Part shown: in pieces, positions 31,924 through 40,537 of the stretch | How positions within the stretch are numbered: position 1 is the first letter of the stretch | Layout: the number at the start of each line of letters is the position of its first letter | From: Planctomycetota bacterium | Lineage (GTDB): Bacteria > Planctomycetota > UBA8742 > UBA2392 | Direction of reading: 5' to 3' | NCBI GenBank assembly: GCA_003576915.1 | Contig: QEVF01000030.1 | Location: 1 to 43,299 of the forward strand | Length of the DNA stretch: 43,299 bases | Position numbers and translations under genes: made by a program | The notes under the pieces: generated by a model | The model's input: the letters and a program-made list of their open reading frames with translations, nothing else | The model's database searches: none | What the model was told of the DNA's origin: nothing

Positions 31924-32375
31924 GGAGTTTTCGCGATCCACCTGTGTCGTAGGGCTGGACTGTTTGTGCACCCTTTATGGTGCAAGTGGGTGGCCTCAGG
32001 GCCCTCAGGAGCCGTCCCTCAACGAAGAGGGAGGGCATGGTCCGAGAGAGTCCGATTCGGCGTCCCCGTTGGTATGCATCGGCGCAGCAAACGTTTCGCC
32101 AGGCGCAGTACGGGCACCGCAGATCGCCTGCACAGTGTAGGAACAGTCGGGCCCATGGGGCGACAAATCTTGCGCTGCCTTGGCAAGCCGGCGGGGTTCT
32201 GTCCTTGAACCTGCGAGGACATCGCGCGCCCGTCGGGAGCATCGCGGCGGCCTGCCCGCACTCCTTGGGCGGGACTGTCACCACGCTGATCGGGGACCGC
32301 TCTTTCCTTGAAAGCAACAACCATTGAAAACACACTTACTTACACCCGTCCTCCCCGGCTGTATTCTGGCCTGAC
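31924..32375. other. About 450-bp non-coding stretch with several hairpins
   Basis: No credible protein gene was found on either strand. TGCACC-CTTTAT-GGTGCA (about 31970-31987) and TCCCTC-AACGAA-GAGGGA (about 32016-32033) are well-formed hairpins. A small structured RNA is possible. The sequence shows none of the conserved cores of tmRNA, SRP RNA or RNase P in the right order. It also holds the promoter of the prepilin operon, for which TATTCT near 32362 is a weak -10 candidate. Confidence 0.4.
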
Positions 32376-33620
32376 ATGTCCATGCATGTGAACATCCGGC
32401 GCGGCTTGACCCTCGTCGAGCTCCTGGTCGTCATCAGCATTCTGATGCTTGTCATGCTGATGATGACGATGCTGGCCGGCTCCCTGAAGTCGGGGCCCCC
32501 GTTGGACCAGGCCGTGGCGGGCGTGCGGGCCATGGCGGCCCGGGTCCGGCAGCTTTCGAGCACTCAGCGAGTTCATGGCGAGATCGTGCTGGATTACAAG
32601 AACGACCGCGTAGTGGCCCTGGCACGGCAGCCCCATGTCGCCTTTGCCTTTGAAGACGCTCCGGGGTCAAAGCAGGCCGCGGGAAGCAACGGCATCCTGG
32701 GCGAATATGGCGGAGGCGCCACCACGGTGAATTCGCGCCAATTCCACCTGCGAGACGGTGCCTGCTGCGAGCTGCCTACCAACAGCGCGACTTTCCGCAT
32801 TCCCTGGCTGGCCCAGTACGAAGTTGAGGGAGATTACGAGGGCGCGGGGCTTTCCTTTGACTTTTTCCCTATGGGCACAGCCCCGGGCCGCCTTGTGGAC
32901 TTTGGCTCGACCTTCACGCTCTCCGTCTCCGAATACGCGGGGGGTGCCTGCCGGCTCTCGTTGACCTGCAGCGGAGAGACCGTCACGGCCAAGACGCTGT
33001 GCCTCGCCTACCGCTGGGCCACGGTCGAGATCGCCGTCTCGCGCTATGGCATCCGCCTCTATGTCGATGGCCGTCTGGATGAATTCGTGCCTCGCAGAGA
33101 TTTCCGCGTCATGCAGGCCTCGGGCTCCGCAGTGAGTTACTCGGGTTTTCCCTGCCGCCTCGACAACGTTCAGTACTTCAGCCTGATCTCGAGCCAGGAG
33201 CTTGAGATTGGCCCCAACGTGCAGATGGTCCCCGAGGGGGTCTGGGCCGACCTCGAACTCAACGGCGAAGCGGAGGACATCTTTGACGTGGACGCCAAGA
33301 AGGACCCCAAGTCCACCAACCCCAATGCTGTGCCGGACATGAGCCTCAACCGCGAGGGCCTTCCAGACACGCGCCCCCCGGCGATCCGGCACGTCTTCTT
33401 TGATGACAGCGGCAAGCTTGATGCCGCCATACACGGCGGCGCAGTGTTCCTGGCCCTCGTGACACGGGGCGCCAACGGCCCCGAGCGCGTGCTGATCATT
33501 TTCCATCCGCTGGGCGCCGTCACCTCCGAAGCCGTCGATCGCTTCCCCTGGGAACCTGATCCTGAGGCCGCTCCCAAAGCCCCCGCGCAGCCCCCCTCCA
33601 ACTCGGGAGGCGGAAAATGA
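32376..33620 (+). CDS. GspH-like prepilin with LamG-like lectin domain
   Basis: A 414-residue protein. The N-terminus is a type IV prepilin signal: NIRRG, cleavage after Gly10, then LTLVELLVVISILM with the conserved Glu at +5. Leu at +1 replaces the usual Phe/Met. Residues about 110-270 are a concanavalin-like/LamG fold: FDFFPMGTAPGRLVDFGSTFTLSV, TVEIAVSRYGIRLYVDGRLDEF. The tail is Pro/Gly-rich. GspH/FimT minor pseudopilins are normally about 150-200 residues, so the lectin-like insertion is unusual. It is the first gene of a four-gene prepilin operon; its stop overlaps the next start as ATGA. ATG 32376 has no strong ribosome site; ATG 32382 is an alternative. Confidence 0.8.
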   Translation: MSMHVNIRRGLTLVELLVVISILMLVMLMMTMLAGSLKSGPPLDQAVAGVRAMAARVRQLSSTQRVHGEIVLDYKNDRVVALARQPHVAFAFEDAPGSKQAAGSNGILGEYGGGATTVNSRQFHLRDGACCELPTNSATFRIPWLAQYEVEGDYEGAGLSFDFFPMGTAPGRLVDFGSTFTLSVSEYAGGACRLSLTCSGETVTAKTLCLAYRWATVEIAVSRYGIRLYVDGRLDEFVPRRDFRVMQASGSAVSYSGFPCRLDNVQYFSLISSQELEIGPNVQMVPEGVWADLELNGEAEDIFDVDAKKDPKSTNPNAVPDMSLNREGLPDTRPPAIRHVFFDDSGKLDAAIHGGAVFLALVTRGANGPERVLIIFHPLGAVTSEAVDRFPWEPDPEAAPKAPAQPPSNSGGGK

Positions 33621-36600
33621 CCCGTCGCCAATCGCTGAAGCCCCGTCGCGGAGCCGCCGTGATGCTGGTGCTGGTGCTCCTGATGCTCCTGCTGGCGCTG
33701 GCGGTGCCCTTTGTGTTCATCATGGCCCAGCAGGAAGGAACCAGCACAGGCTCCATCAACACCGAGCAGGCCCGAAATCTGGCGCGTGCCGGAACCGACC
33801 ACGCCATGGGCCGCCTCAACAAGGGCAACCGCCTCAATGAATATGCGCGCTGGTACGCCCTGGCCCCTGGCAATGTAAGCACAGGCGCGACGCCGCCGCG
33901 CTGGCTGCCGCCGGAGTACGACAACCCCTACGTCGATGGCGTGCTTGAAAGCAACATCGACATCGCCACCGAGCTTTACGGCCAGCAAGCCAGCGACGAC
34001 CTCTATGGCGGCCTGCGCGACGCCAGGGGCAACAAGATCTTCAACGTGGAAGACTCGCTCGCCCAGGTTCTGGGGGTCAACGTCCGCGACGAGAGCGGCA
34101 AGGTCAACCTCAACGCCGCCACAGCGGATCTGATCGGCAACCTGCTGGGCAGCGGCGTCGTCACCGAAGAGGCCATCCCCAACGGCGGCCTGTACGAGTA
34201 CCTGAGGCTGGACGACGCCAGTTGGGCGGGCGACCCCGAAGAGCGACCCGGTGCTGGGGGCGCATTCGGCGGCGGGTTCGTCGTCGTTGACGGCGTGTTG
34301 CTCAGCTACGACTATCGCCGCGGCAACACGCTTTACAGCCTTGCCGTGGACCCCAACTATCCCGGCATCACCGGCGGCGCGGCTCTTTTCCGCGCCAGCG
34401 GCACGGGCTGGACCATTCCTGTCGGAGCAACGGCCACCAGCGTGCAGGCCTACAAGCTGGCCTACTATTCCGTGCTGGCCAGCCCCGACGGCCAGTCTCT
34501 GGCCTCCTTCAACAACCTGGGTGAGACGCGCCAGATTGCCCGCTGGGAGTGGATGCCGCGCTCGCGTTACACGAACTACCTCGAGGGGCTCAATCCCACG
34601 CAATATCAGGTGCTGTTGCAGGATGCCACGACGGTAGCCCCGACGTTGCGCTTTGACGGCCGCTGGTTCTATGCCCACGTGGTTCAGAGCGCGAGCATTC
34701 AGCCGGAGGGCGAGACCGGGAAGACCAGCAACGTCGTACAGCTCAACTTCGAGAACGTTGTTCAGCCCGACTTCTACACGCAGTTTGATCCCCGCAGCCC
34801 CTTCAAGAACCAGCCCAGCAATGTTGCGCGCGGCATTGGCGTGGGCCACGTGGTGCGACTGCGGCACCACAACGGCAGCGTGACGCTGGGGGTCACGATC
34901 CGGGGCAACCGCAACGGCATTGTTTCAGTGATGACGCCGGCGCCGGTGAACTACACGTCCAACGAGCCCGTGGTGCTGGAGGTGGCTGAGCGTGCCAGCA
35001 TCAACATCAATACGGCAAGCTGGCCCGTGCTCGTCGCCTGCTTCAAGGGGCTGCGCGAGCGCGGCCAGGCCTCGGCCTCGGGCATTCCGCTCCTGACGGC
35101 CCAGCGCCTGGCGACAGCCGTGCTTCAGCGCACGGTGTTCAACCCCGCGCGTCCCGCCGACTATCAGCCGTTCCGTGACTTGAATGACCTGAGCAGCTTC
35201 CTGCAGGGCCTGATCTTCGACCCCAATGATTCCTCGGGCACCCGCTTTCTGCAGCAGAGCGAGATGGACGCCATCGTCTTTCTGCAGCGCTATCCTTACG
35301 CGCCCCAGCCCGTTTCCACCGCCCCTTTCTGCTACGAGTCCCTCGACGCCTATGCCATTGAGAGCCTTGCCTCACGCTTTGCGCCCAGCGGTGCGCGCGT
35401 GGCCCAGTCTCGCGCCAAGGACTGGGTGCTGATCGGCAGCGATGCGAGCCGCCGCTACCACTGGCGCCTGTGGGATCAGCTCGCGGCGGAACAACGCTCC
35501 CCCCAGGGCAACATCCTGACGCTCTACCCCGCCGGCATGGAGAACGACCGCAACATCGGCGTAATCGAGCTGCCCTTCGTCCATTACGCCAACAGCGAAC
35601 GCTGGATCCGTGGCCGCTTCGCGCCGCCTTTCAATAACCGGCCCATGGACATCGCCGCACTCGCGCCGGACAACGCCAATCCCGCCGAGGACTTCTTCAC
35701 CAACCTGAACAACAACCGCGGCGACCTCCTGCCTGGAGCGTTCTCGTTCTGGTATCGCCCGCAGTACGCGCCGGGGCTCTCTACCCACTATCTGTTCGAC
35801 GCAGCGGAGCAGGACTACTCCAACCGCATCAGCATGCTGTGGTGGGGAGACCGCCAGCGCGGCTACAAGCTGGCCAACCGCAACAACGGCCTGGTGTTCC
35901 GCATCAAGGACCGCACCCTGGAGGCGGCGTACACGGAGCTGCGTTATGAGCTGGACCCCGGCATGTTCCGACAGGGGGAGTGGTACCACATGCAGCTCAA
36001 CTGGAAGGGCACGGAACTCTCCCAGATCGAGTTGTTGATGGACGGGGATTCCCGCGCGGGCTCCACGGCAAACCCGGCGCTGCAGCCTGTGACGCCCGTG
36101 ACAAACCATACCTTCATGGCGCCCAACGGCGCATGGGTCAGCCGCACCACGACCTTGATGGATGACCTGGAATGGGTGGACTTTGTCAATAATCCAAGCA
36201 CCTCGCCCCAGGTGACGTTCGATCTGCGAATTGACCCGCAGGACCATGGGGCCATGCCCAGTTTCGGCGTGATTCGCATCGGCGACGAAGCCATCGAATA
36301 CTCCGGCAAGGACACCTATCAGTTATTGATGGGCATTCGGCGCGGAGCGCGCGGCACGACCAACCGCTTCCACCCGCGCGGAAGCAAGGTTACGGTTTGG
36401 GGCTACACCCACGCCATGGGGGACTGGACGAGGCCACAGTCAAGCCCCGTCGCCTTGGTGCCGCAATTCCCCTACCTGCCGGCGACCACCGGCCAACTCC
36501 AGAGCAGCGTGGGTGGCCAGCAGATCTGGCGGGTTTCCAAGCCTGGAACGTCGAACGCGGCCTATGAGTATCCGGTCTACATGGGTCCGGATTCCGGTTT

Positions 36601-38893
36601 TCCGGGCGCCGACTCCCCGGCCCTCGCCAACGTTCTTCCGCTGCAGACGACTGCGGGCATGCCCGAGCGCGGCCTTGTCGCCGTCATCGGCTTTGCCTGG
36701 GACCGCTACAAGACGGGCGGGCCCACGGGCAAACTCTACCCGGACTTCGAGCCGCCCCCGCCCGCAGGTCGGGACGCCGCCGACAACCTGGAACTGCCGC
36801 CGGGGCGGCCCACGTTCCAGGACCTGGAGATGGAGTACGTTTACTACAACGGCATCTCTGCCGGCGGGCTCAATGTGGTCGCGCGTTATGACGACCAGTT
36901 CCAGCCCAAGCAGCCGGGCCAGTACCTGCACTTCATGGGTGAGTACAACCCTGCCACCATCGGCTGGGGGAACAATCCGCCCAATCCCCAGAATGTGCGC
37001 GACAATCTGATTCAATTCTTCGCGCTGGGCTCCGCCGTTGTCCTGCTCAGCCTTGATGTCACCAGCACGGGCGGTTACCACGACGTGAGTTACGTGCAGG
37101 TGGACGACGAGTGGTTCTTCTACAACCGGCGCTTTCCCGGACAGAACCAGGGCGACCCCGCCGTCCCCCTGCTGGCATTCGTGGATACCCAGCCCGTCAA
37201 GAATGCCCAGGGCGGCTGGGCGCCTCAGAATTCCGTGGCGCAGTATGTCCAGGGCCTGGCCGCAGCCAACAACCAGACCCCGACGGCCTTCAATATGTTC
37301 CGTGCCCAGGTCGGCACGGTGATGGCCAATCACGCCGCACCCACGCCCGTGCCCCCGGTCTTCGTGACCTACCGCCAGCCCAACGCCGGGGCCGTCGCCG
37401 AGCCGCCTACAGGCCGCGGTGACGTGGTCACGCTGATTCGCGGCGTCAATTCCGACAAGGAGCTGCACACCATCCGCCAGCATCGCTCCGTGTTCTGGGA
37501 CCATGACAACAACGCCCAGACACCTGCGTTGCGCGTCTGGCTTGCCGCGCTGGTCAACCACACGACGCACGACTACCGCCGTCAGGACCCCACCAGCATC
37601 TGCAAGTTCCCCACGGGGGAGTTGCCCGTGGAGCTTCCCACGACCTGGACGTTCGCCAATGCTGACCCGCGCACGGCCGACGCGGGCGGAAGCGGCGGCG
37701 CGACGCGCCTGGGCCCGCACACAGCTGACTTTGACTCCTTCGAGTTCCGCAGCTATGCCAAGGGCTTGTTCCGCATCGAGATGCCCCTGACGGATACCCA
37801 GCCCGGCGAAGGCCAGGACATTCAGGTCAACGGCATCAATGGTCTGCCGCAGAACGTGGGCATCATCCATGTGGACGACGAGCTGATCGCCTACCGCGGC
37901 ACAGATACCCGCCAGACCCAGCAGACGATTTACGTCAATGGCCAGCCCCAGATCATCACGGTCACCACCTACTGGATTACGGACATCACGCGCGGCGTTC
38001 TGGGCAGCCTGCCCGCCGCCCACGCTGCCGGCAGCGGCATCATGAACATGGCCAGCCTGCGGCTGGCGCGCCCCGCCAACGGGACCACCTGGCAGCCCCG
38101 CGACTCGCGGCTGCTCGTCCTGCCCGGCGAGCAGGTGCTGCGTGATTTCGGGTTTGTGCGCATCTATGAAGGGCAGAACTACGAAGTGGTGGGCTATCAG
38201 AAGTATTTCCCGCCCGCCAGTACCCAGACCATGGGCCAGATCATCGCGGGTCGCTACGATCCGCAGCTGTTTCAGGGGCCCCTGCGTGGCGCCTACGGGA
38301 CCCAGGCGCGAACGTTCTCGGCCCGCGCCCTCGTACTGGACCAGCCCGTGCGCTTTCCGGACTGGTCGCCGACATTCTGCGAACAGGGCGCCGGTCAGTT
38401 CCAGCGCGGCCCCGGTGACGCCAACGCCGGCCTCCCCTGGGCCCAGAGCCCCGAGGTCAGCCACATGCAGGGCGCGGCTACGTTCCGCAACGCACTGTTT
38501 GAAGACATCCGCTGGCGCGTATCGTTCACACCGCATGCCAACATGCTGCTGCATTCCGATGCCGTCGTGGCGCGCCTGGTCGTGCGCTTTGACGGCGAAG
38601 GTGACTGGGGCAGCGTGCCCACAAACCGGCCGGGCGGACTGTACAGCTTTGACTTCAACTTCAATGGAGTGAGCACCGTGGACCTGGGCGGCGGCGTCTA
38701 TGAGCAGACGGACACCTTCACCCGCCCCAATGTGCCTCGGCAGCGGCATGACCGCATCGAATGGCGCGTCTATTTCATGTTCCTGCCCAACGCCTTTGAG
38801 CGCGAGAACTACAAGATCAGTCTGCAGTTCCACGGCTGCGACATCGGGCTGAGGCAGATTTCACGCGTCTTCCGCCATGAGGAGCAGCGTTGA
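33617..38893 (+). CDS. Giant GspK-like minor pseudopilin, 1758 residues
   Basis: The N-terminus is GspK/PilX-like: RRG cleaved before AAVMLVLVLLML, lacking Glu at +5 as GspK does. SGKVNLNAATADLIGNLLG (about 159-177) and ASININTASWPVLVACF (about 460-476) match the helix-hairpin-helix/SAM-like core of GspK. A LamG-like domain follows at about 706-834 (FSFWYRPQY..., HMQLNWKGTE). A short module, xIRIGDEAIEYSG...RGARGTTNRFHPRGSKV, appears at about 884-930. Related versions occur near 1159-1176 and 1414-1475 (IIHVDDELIAYRG...RGVLGSLPAAH). GspK is normally about 300 residues and caps the pseudopilus tip; here the tip would carry a very large beta-rich structure. It overlaps both neighbours by 1-4 bases. 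Confidence 0.85.
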   Translation: MTRRQSLKPRRGAAVMLVLVLLMLLLALAVPFVFIMAQQEGTSTGSINTEQARNLARAGTDHAMGRLNKGNRLNEYARWYALAPGNVSTGATPPRWLPPEYDNPYVDGVLESNIDIATELYGQQASDDLYGGLRDARGNKIFNVEDSLAQVLGVNVRDESGKVNLNAATADLIGNLLGSGVVTEEAIPNGGLYEYLRLDDASWAGDPEERPGAGGAFGGGFVVVDGVLLSYDYRRGNTLYSLAVDPNYPGITGGAALFRASGTGWTIPVGATATSVQAYKLAYYSVLASPDGQSLASFNNLGETRQIARWEWMPRSRYTNYLEGLNPTQYQVLLQDATTVAPTLRFDGRWFYAHVVQSASIQPEGETGKTSNVVQLNFENVVQPDFYTQFDPRSPFKNQPSNVARGIGVGHVVRLRHHNGSVTLGVTIRGNRNGIVSVMTPAPVNYTSNEPVVLEVAERASININTASWPVLVACFKGLRERGQASASGIPLLTAQRLATAVLQRTVFNPARPADYQPFRDLNDLSSFLQGLIFDPNDSSGTRFLQQSEMDAIVFLQRYPYAPQPVSTAPFCYESLDAYAIESLASRFAPSGARVAQSRAKDWVLIGSDASRRYHWRLWDQLAAEQRSPQGNILTLYPAGMENDRNIGVIELPFVHYANSERWIRGRFAPPFNNRPMDIAALAPDNANPAEDFFTNLNNNRGDLLPGAFSFWYRPQYAPGLSTHYLFDAAEQDYSNRISMLWWGDRQRGYKLANRNNGLVFRIKDRTLEAAYTELRYELDPGMFRQGEWYHMQLNWKGTELSQIELLMDGDSRAGSTANPALQPVTPVTNHTFMAPNGAWVSRTTTLMDDLEWVDFVNNPSTSPQVTFDLRIDPQDHGAMPSFGVIRIGDEAIEYSGKDTYQLLMGIRRGARGTTNRFHPRGSKVTVWGYTHAMGDWTRPQSSPVALVPQFPYLPATTGQLQSSVGGQQIWRVSKPGTSNAAYEYPVYMGPDSGFPGADSPALANVLPLQTTAGMPERGLVAVIGFAWDRYKTGGPTGKLYPDFEPPPPAGRDAADNLELPPGRPTFQDLEMEYVYYNGISAGGLNVVARYDDQFQPKQPGQYLHFMGEYNPATIGWGNNPPNPQNVRDNLIQFFALGSAVVLLSLDVTSTGGYHDVSYVQVDDEWFFYNRRFPGQNQGDPAVPLLAFVDTQPVKNAQGGWAPQNSVAQYVQGLAAANNQTPTAFNMFRAQVGTVMANHAAPTPVPPVFVTYRQPNAGAVAEPPTGRGDVVTLIRGVNSDKELHTIRQHRSVFWDHDNNAQTPALRVWLAALVNHTTHDYRRQDPTSICKFPTGELPVELPTTWTFANADPRTADAGGSGGATRLGPHTADFDSFEFRSYAKGLFRIEMPLTDTQPGEGQDIQVNGINGLPQNVGIIHVDDELIAYRGTDTRQTQQTIYVNGQPQIITVTTYWITDITRGVLGSLPAAHAAGSGIMNMASLRLARPANGTTWQPRDSRLLVLPGEQVLRDFGFVRIYEGQNYEVVGYQKYFPPASTQTMGQIIAGRYDPQLFQGPLRGAYGTQARTFSARALVLDQPVRFPDWSPTFCEQGAGQFQRGPGDANAGLPWAQSPEVSHMQGAATFRNALFEDIRWRVSFTPHANMLLHSDAVVARLVVRFDGEGDWGSVPTNRPGGLYSFDFNFNGVSTVDLGGGVYEQTDTFTRPNVPRQRHDRIEWRVYFMFLPNAFERENYKISLQFHGCDIGLRQISRVFRHEEQR

Positions 38894-39948
38894 TGCGGCG
38901 CAGGGGCTTCACGCTCATCGAACTCATGGTCGCCATCGCGATCCTGCTCGTGCTTGGAACGCTGATCATGACGTTCTTGCGCAACGCGATTGCCATTTCC
39001 CGCACGGGCATCGCGCGCGGCCACCAGTATGAGACGGCGCAGGTCGTGTTACGCATGGCCGTCGAGGACTTCTCCCAGGTCGAGCCTGCTCCGCCCCGCG
39101 TGGACGGCGACAGCTCGGCCATGGCGTTTTCCGTCCGGCAGGATTGCTGGGGCCGCCAGGTCATCATGTTTACGCGCGCCTTCGGCGAAGAACTCACCAC
39201 CAAGGGCGGCTATGACGCCGGGCGCGGCAGCCCCCAGGCCGGGTACTCCAGCCCTTACACCGGGCGCAACGTGAACGATTACTGGATGCCGACGGGCGGC
39301 AACGTCGAGGTCGTTTACATGTTTGAGCCCCTGTCCTTCGGCACGCGTCTCTATCGGGCTGTGCAGTCCCCGGCGGGAGCCGGGGGGCTCATCGACGAAG
39401 TGAACGCCTGGATCAACCAGTTTCCCTCGGCCAACATGGACGACTTTGCGCCCTCGGCCTGGTGGGCGCAGCGCAACTTCGACATGCGCTTTGAACTGGT
39501 GGCGGAAAACGTCCTGGCTTTCAACGTTGAACTGTGGGACGAGCAGACCCGCAGCTGGGACCCCGGGCCCAGCGGACCCAGGACTGCCTGGAGTTTCAGC
39601 CAGCGCGCGTCCCAGGGGCTCCCCGCGCTTCCTTATGCCGTGCGCCTGACCGTCATCGTCGCCGCCGCCGATCCCATCCTGGCGGAGTCGCTCATCACAC
39701 GTCCCCTGAGCGCCTCAGACACCATGGTCGACGTGGAGAGCACGGCCAACTTTGCCGATGCCGGCGACCCCAGCGCCTATGTGCGGCTCAACGGCGAGCT
39801 GCTGGCCTATGGCGGCAAGAGCGACGGCGGCTTTGGCTCCTGCGTGCGCGGCGCCCTTGGCACCCGGGCCCAGGCCCACCCCATCGGTACCCGGGCCCGC
39901 GGCGGCGAAGCTTTCCGGCGCGTCATTCAGCTTCCTGCGACCAAATAA
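38893..39948 (+). CDS. GspJ/PilW-like minor pseudopilin
   Basis: A 351-residue protein with a classic prepilin start RRRG-FTLIELMVAIAIL, cleavage after Gly5, Phe at +1 and Glu at +5. The rest is beta-rich; DMRFELVAENVLAFNVELWDEQ resembles the GspJ C-terminal region. Residues about 288-330 carry YVRLNGELLAYGG...CVRGALGTRAQAHPIGTRA, the same module seen in the giant GspK-like protein. GAGGAG lies 8 bases before ATG 38893, which overlaps the previous stop as TGATG. GspI, J and K form the tip complex of type II secretion pseudopili. Confidence 0.85.
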   Translation: MRRRGFTLIELMVAIAILLVLGTLIMTFLRNAIAISRTGIARGHQYETAQVVLRMAVEDFSQVEPAPPRVDGDSSAMAFSVRQDCWGRQVIMFTRAFGEELTTKGGYDAGRGSPQAGYSSPYTGRNVNDYWMPTGGNVEVVYMFEPLSFGTRLYRAVQSPAGAGGLIDEVNAWINQFPSANMDDFAPSAWWAQRNFDMRFELVAENVLAFNVELWDEQTRSWDPGPSGPRTAWSFSQRASQGLPALPYAVRLTVIVAAADPILAESLITRPLSASDTMVDVESTANFADAGDPSAYVRLNGELLAYGGKSDGGFGSCVRGALGTRAQAHPIGTRARGGEAFRRVIQLPATK

Positions 39949-39951
39949 CCC

Positions 39952-40458
39952 ATGACCCGCGCCCACTCCAGATCTCGCAGTCTTGCCAGGCGCGGCTTCA
40001 CCGTGCTGGAAATCCTGATCGCCTTCACCATCCTGCTCGTGGGCTGCGTCAGCGTGTACGCGCTGTTCGGGCGCGGTCTCATCTCCCACAAGCGCGCCGT
40101 GGACAACACCAACGCCTCGGTGCTGGCCGGCGCGGTGTTTGACGACATCTCGGCGAACTACGACGCCTACTACTACGACCGCAACCGCAACGGCACGCCG
40201 GATCTCGGGGAAGATCGCAACAGCAACGGCGTGGCGGACTGGTTTGAACTCGACGCCGGCGGCCGGCCCCGCCAACCGGTTCCATTCCGCGCGGGTTACC
40301 GCTACACGATTCAGTACCAGCGCCCCGCAGACCCCGAGTTGCGCCAGTGCCTGTTTGTTACCGTCGTCATCTTCTGGGGCGAGGGTACGGAACAGGTCCG
40401 CACCGAGACCTTCTACCGCACGCTTTACATCAAAGACCTGCCGGACCTTCGCGGCTGA
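39952..40458 (+). CDS. GspI/PilV-like minor pseudopilin with Ca2+-loop-like motifs
   Basis: A 168-residue protein: ARRG-FTVLEILIAFTILLVG, cleavage after Gly15, Phe +1 and Glu +5. After the long helix, residues about 76-99 hold DRNRNGTPDLGED and DRNSNGVADWFE, two DxNxNGxxD loops like EF-hand/thrombospondin-3 calcium sites. Major pseudopilins (GspG) bind Ca2+, but such paired loops in a GspI-like protein are unusual. The gene starts 3 bases after the previous stop and completes the operon H-K-J-I. No secretin, ATPase or GspF gene is in the window, so the machine must be encoded elsewhere. Confidence 0.82.
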   Translation: MTRAHSRSRSLARRGFTVLEILIAFTILLVGCVSVYALFGRGLISHKRAVDNTNASVLAGAVFDDISANYDAYYYDRNRNGTPDLGEDRNSNGVADWFELDAGGRPRQPVPFRAGYRYTIQYQRPADPELRQCLFVTVVIFWGEGTEQVRTETFYRTLYIKDLPDLRG

Positions 40459-40537
40459 TTCAACGCCGGCCGGAATCGTGGAACCGCGCGCGCCATGGCC
40501 GCGTCAAAGCTCCGACATTCAATTCGAGGAAAACTCC

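Noticed and set aside
32196..32215. GCCGGCGGGGTTCTGTCC resembles the 3' core of RNase P RNA on the minus strand
   Set aside because: The rest of the molecule would have to lie inside the first prepilin gene, and the other conserved cores are missing.
31883..32335. N-terminal extension of the beta-propeller protein to about 32335
   Set aside because: A signal peptide and ribosome site occur at 31882. The extension is Arg/Pro/Cys-rich with no family character and includes a strong hairpin.
36440..38833. A 797-codon open frame on the minus strand
   Set aside because: It is antisense to the GspK-like gene, whose frame has recognisable domains and overlaps its neighbours. High GC creates long antisense frames.
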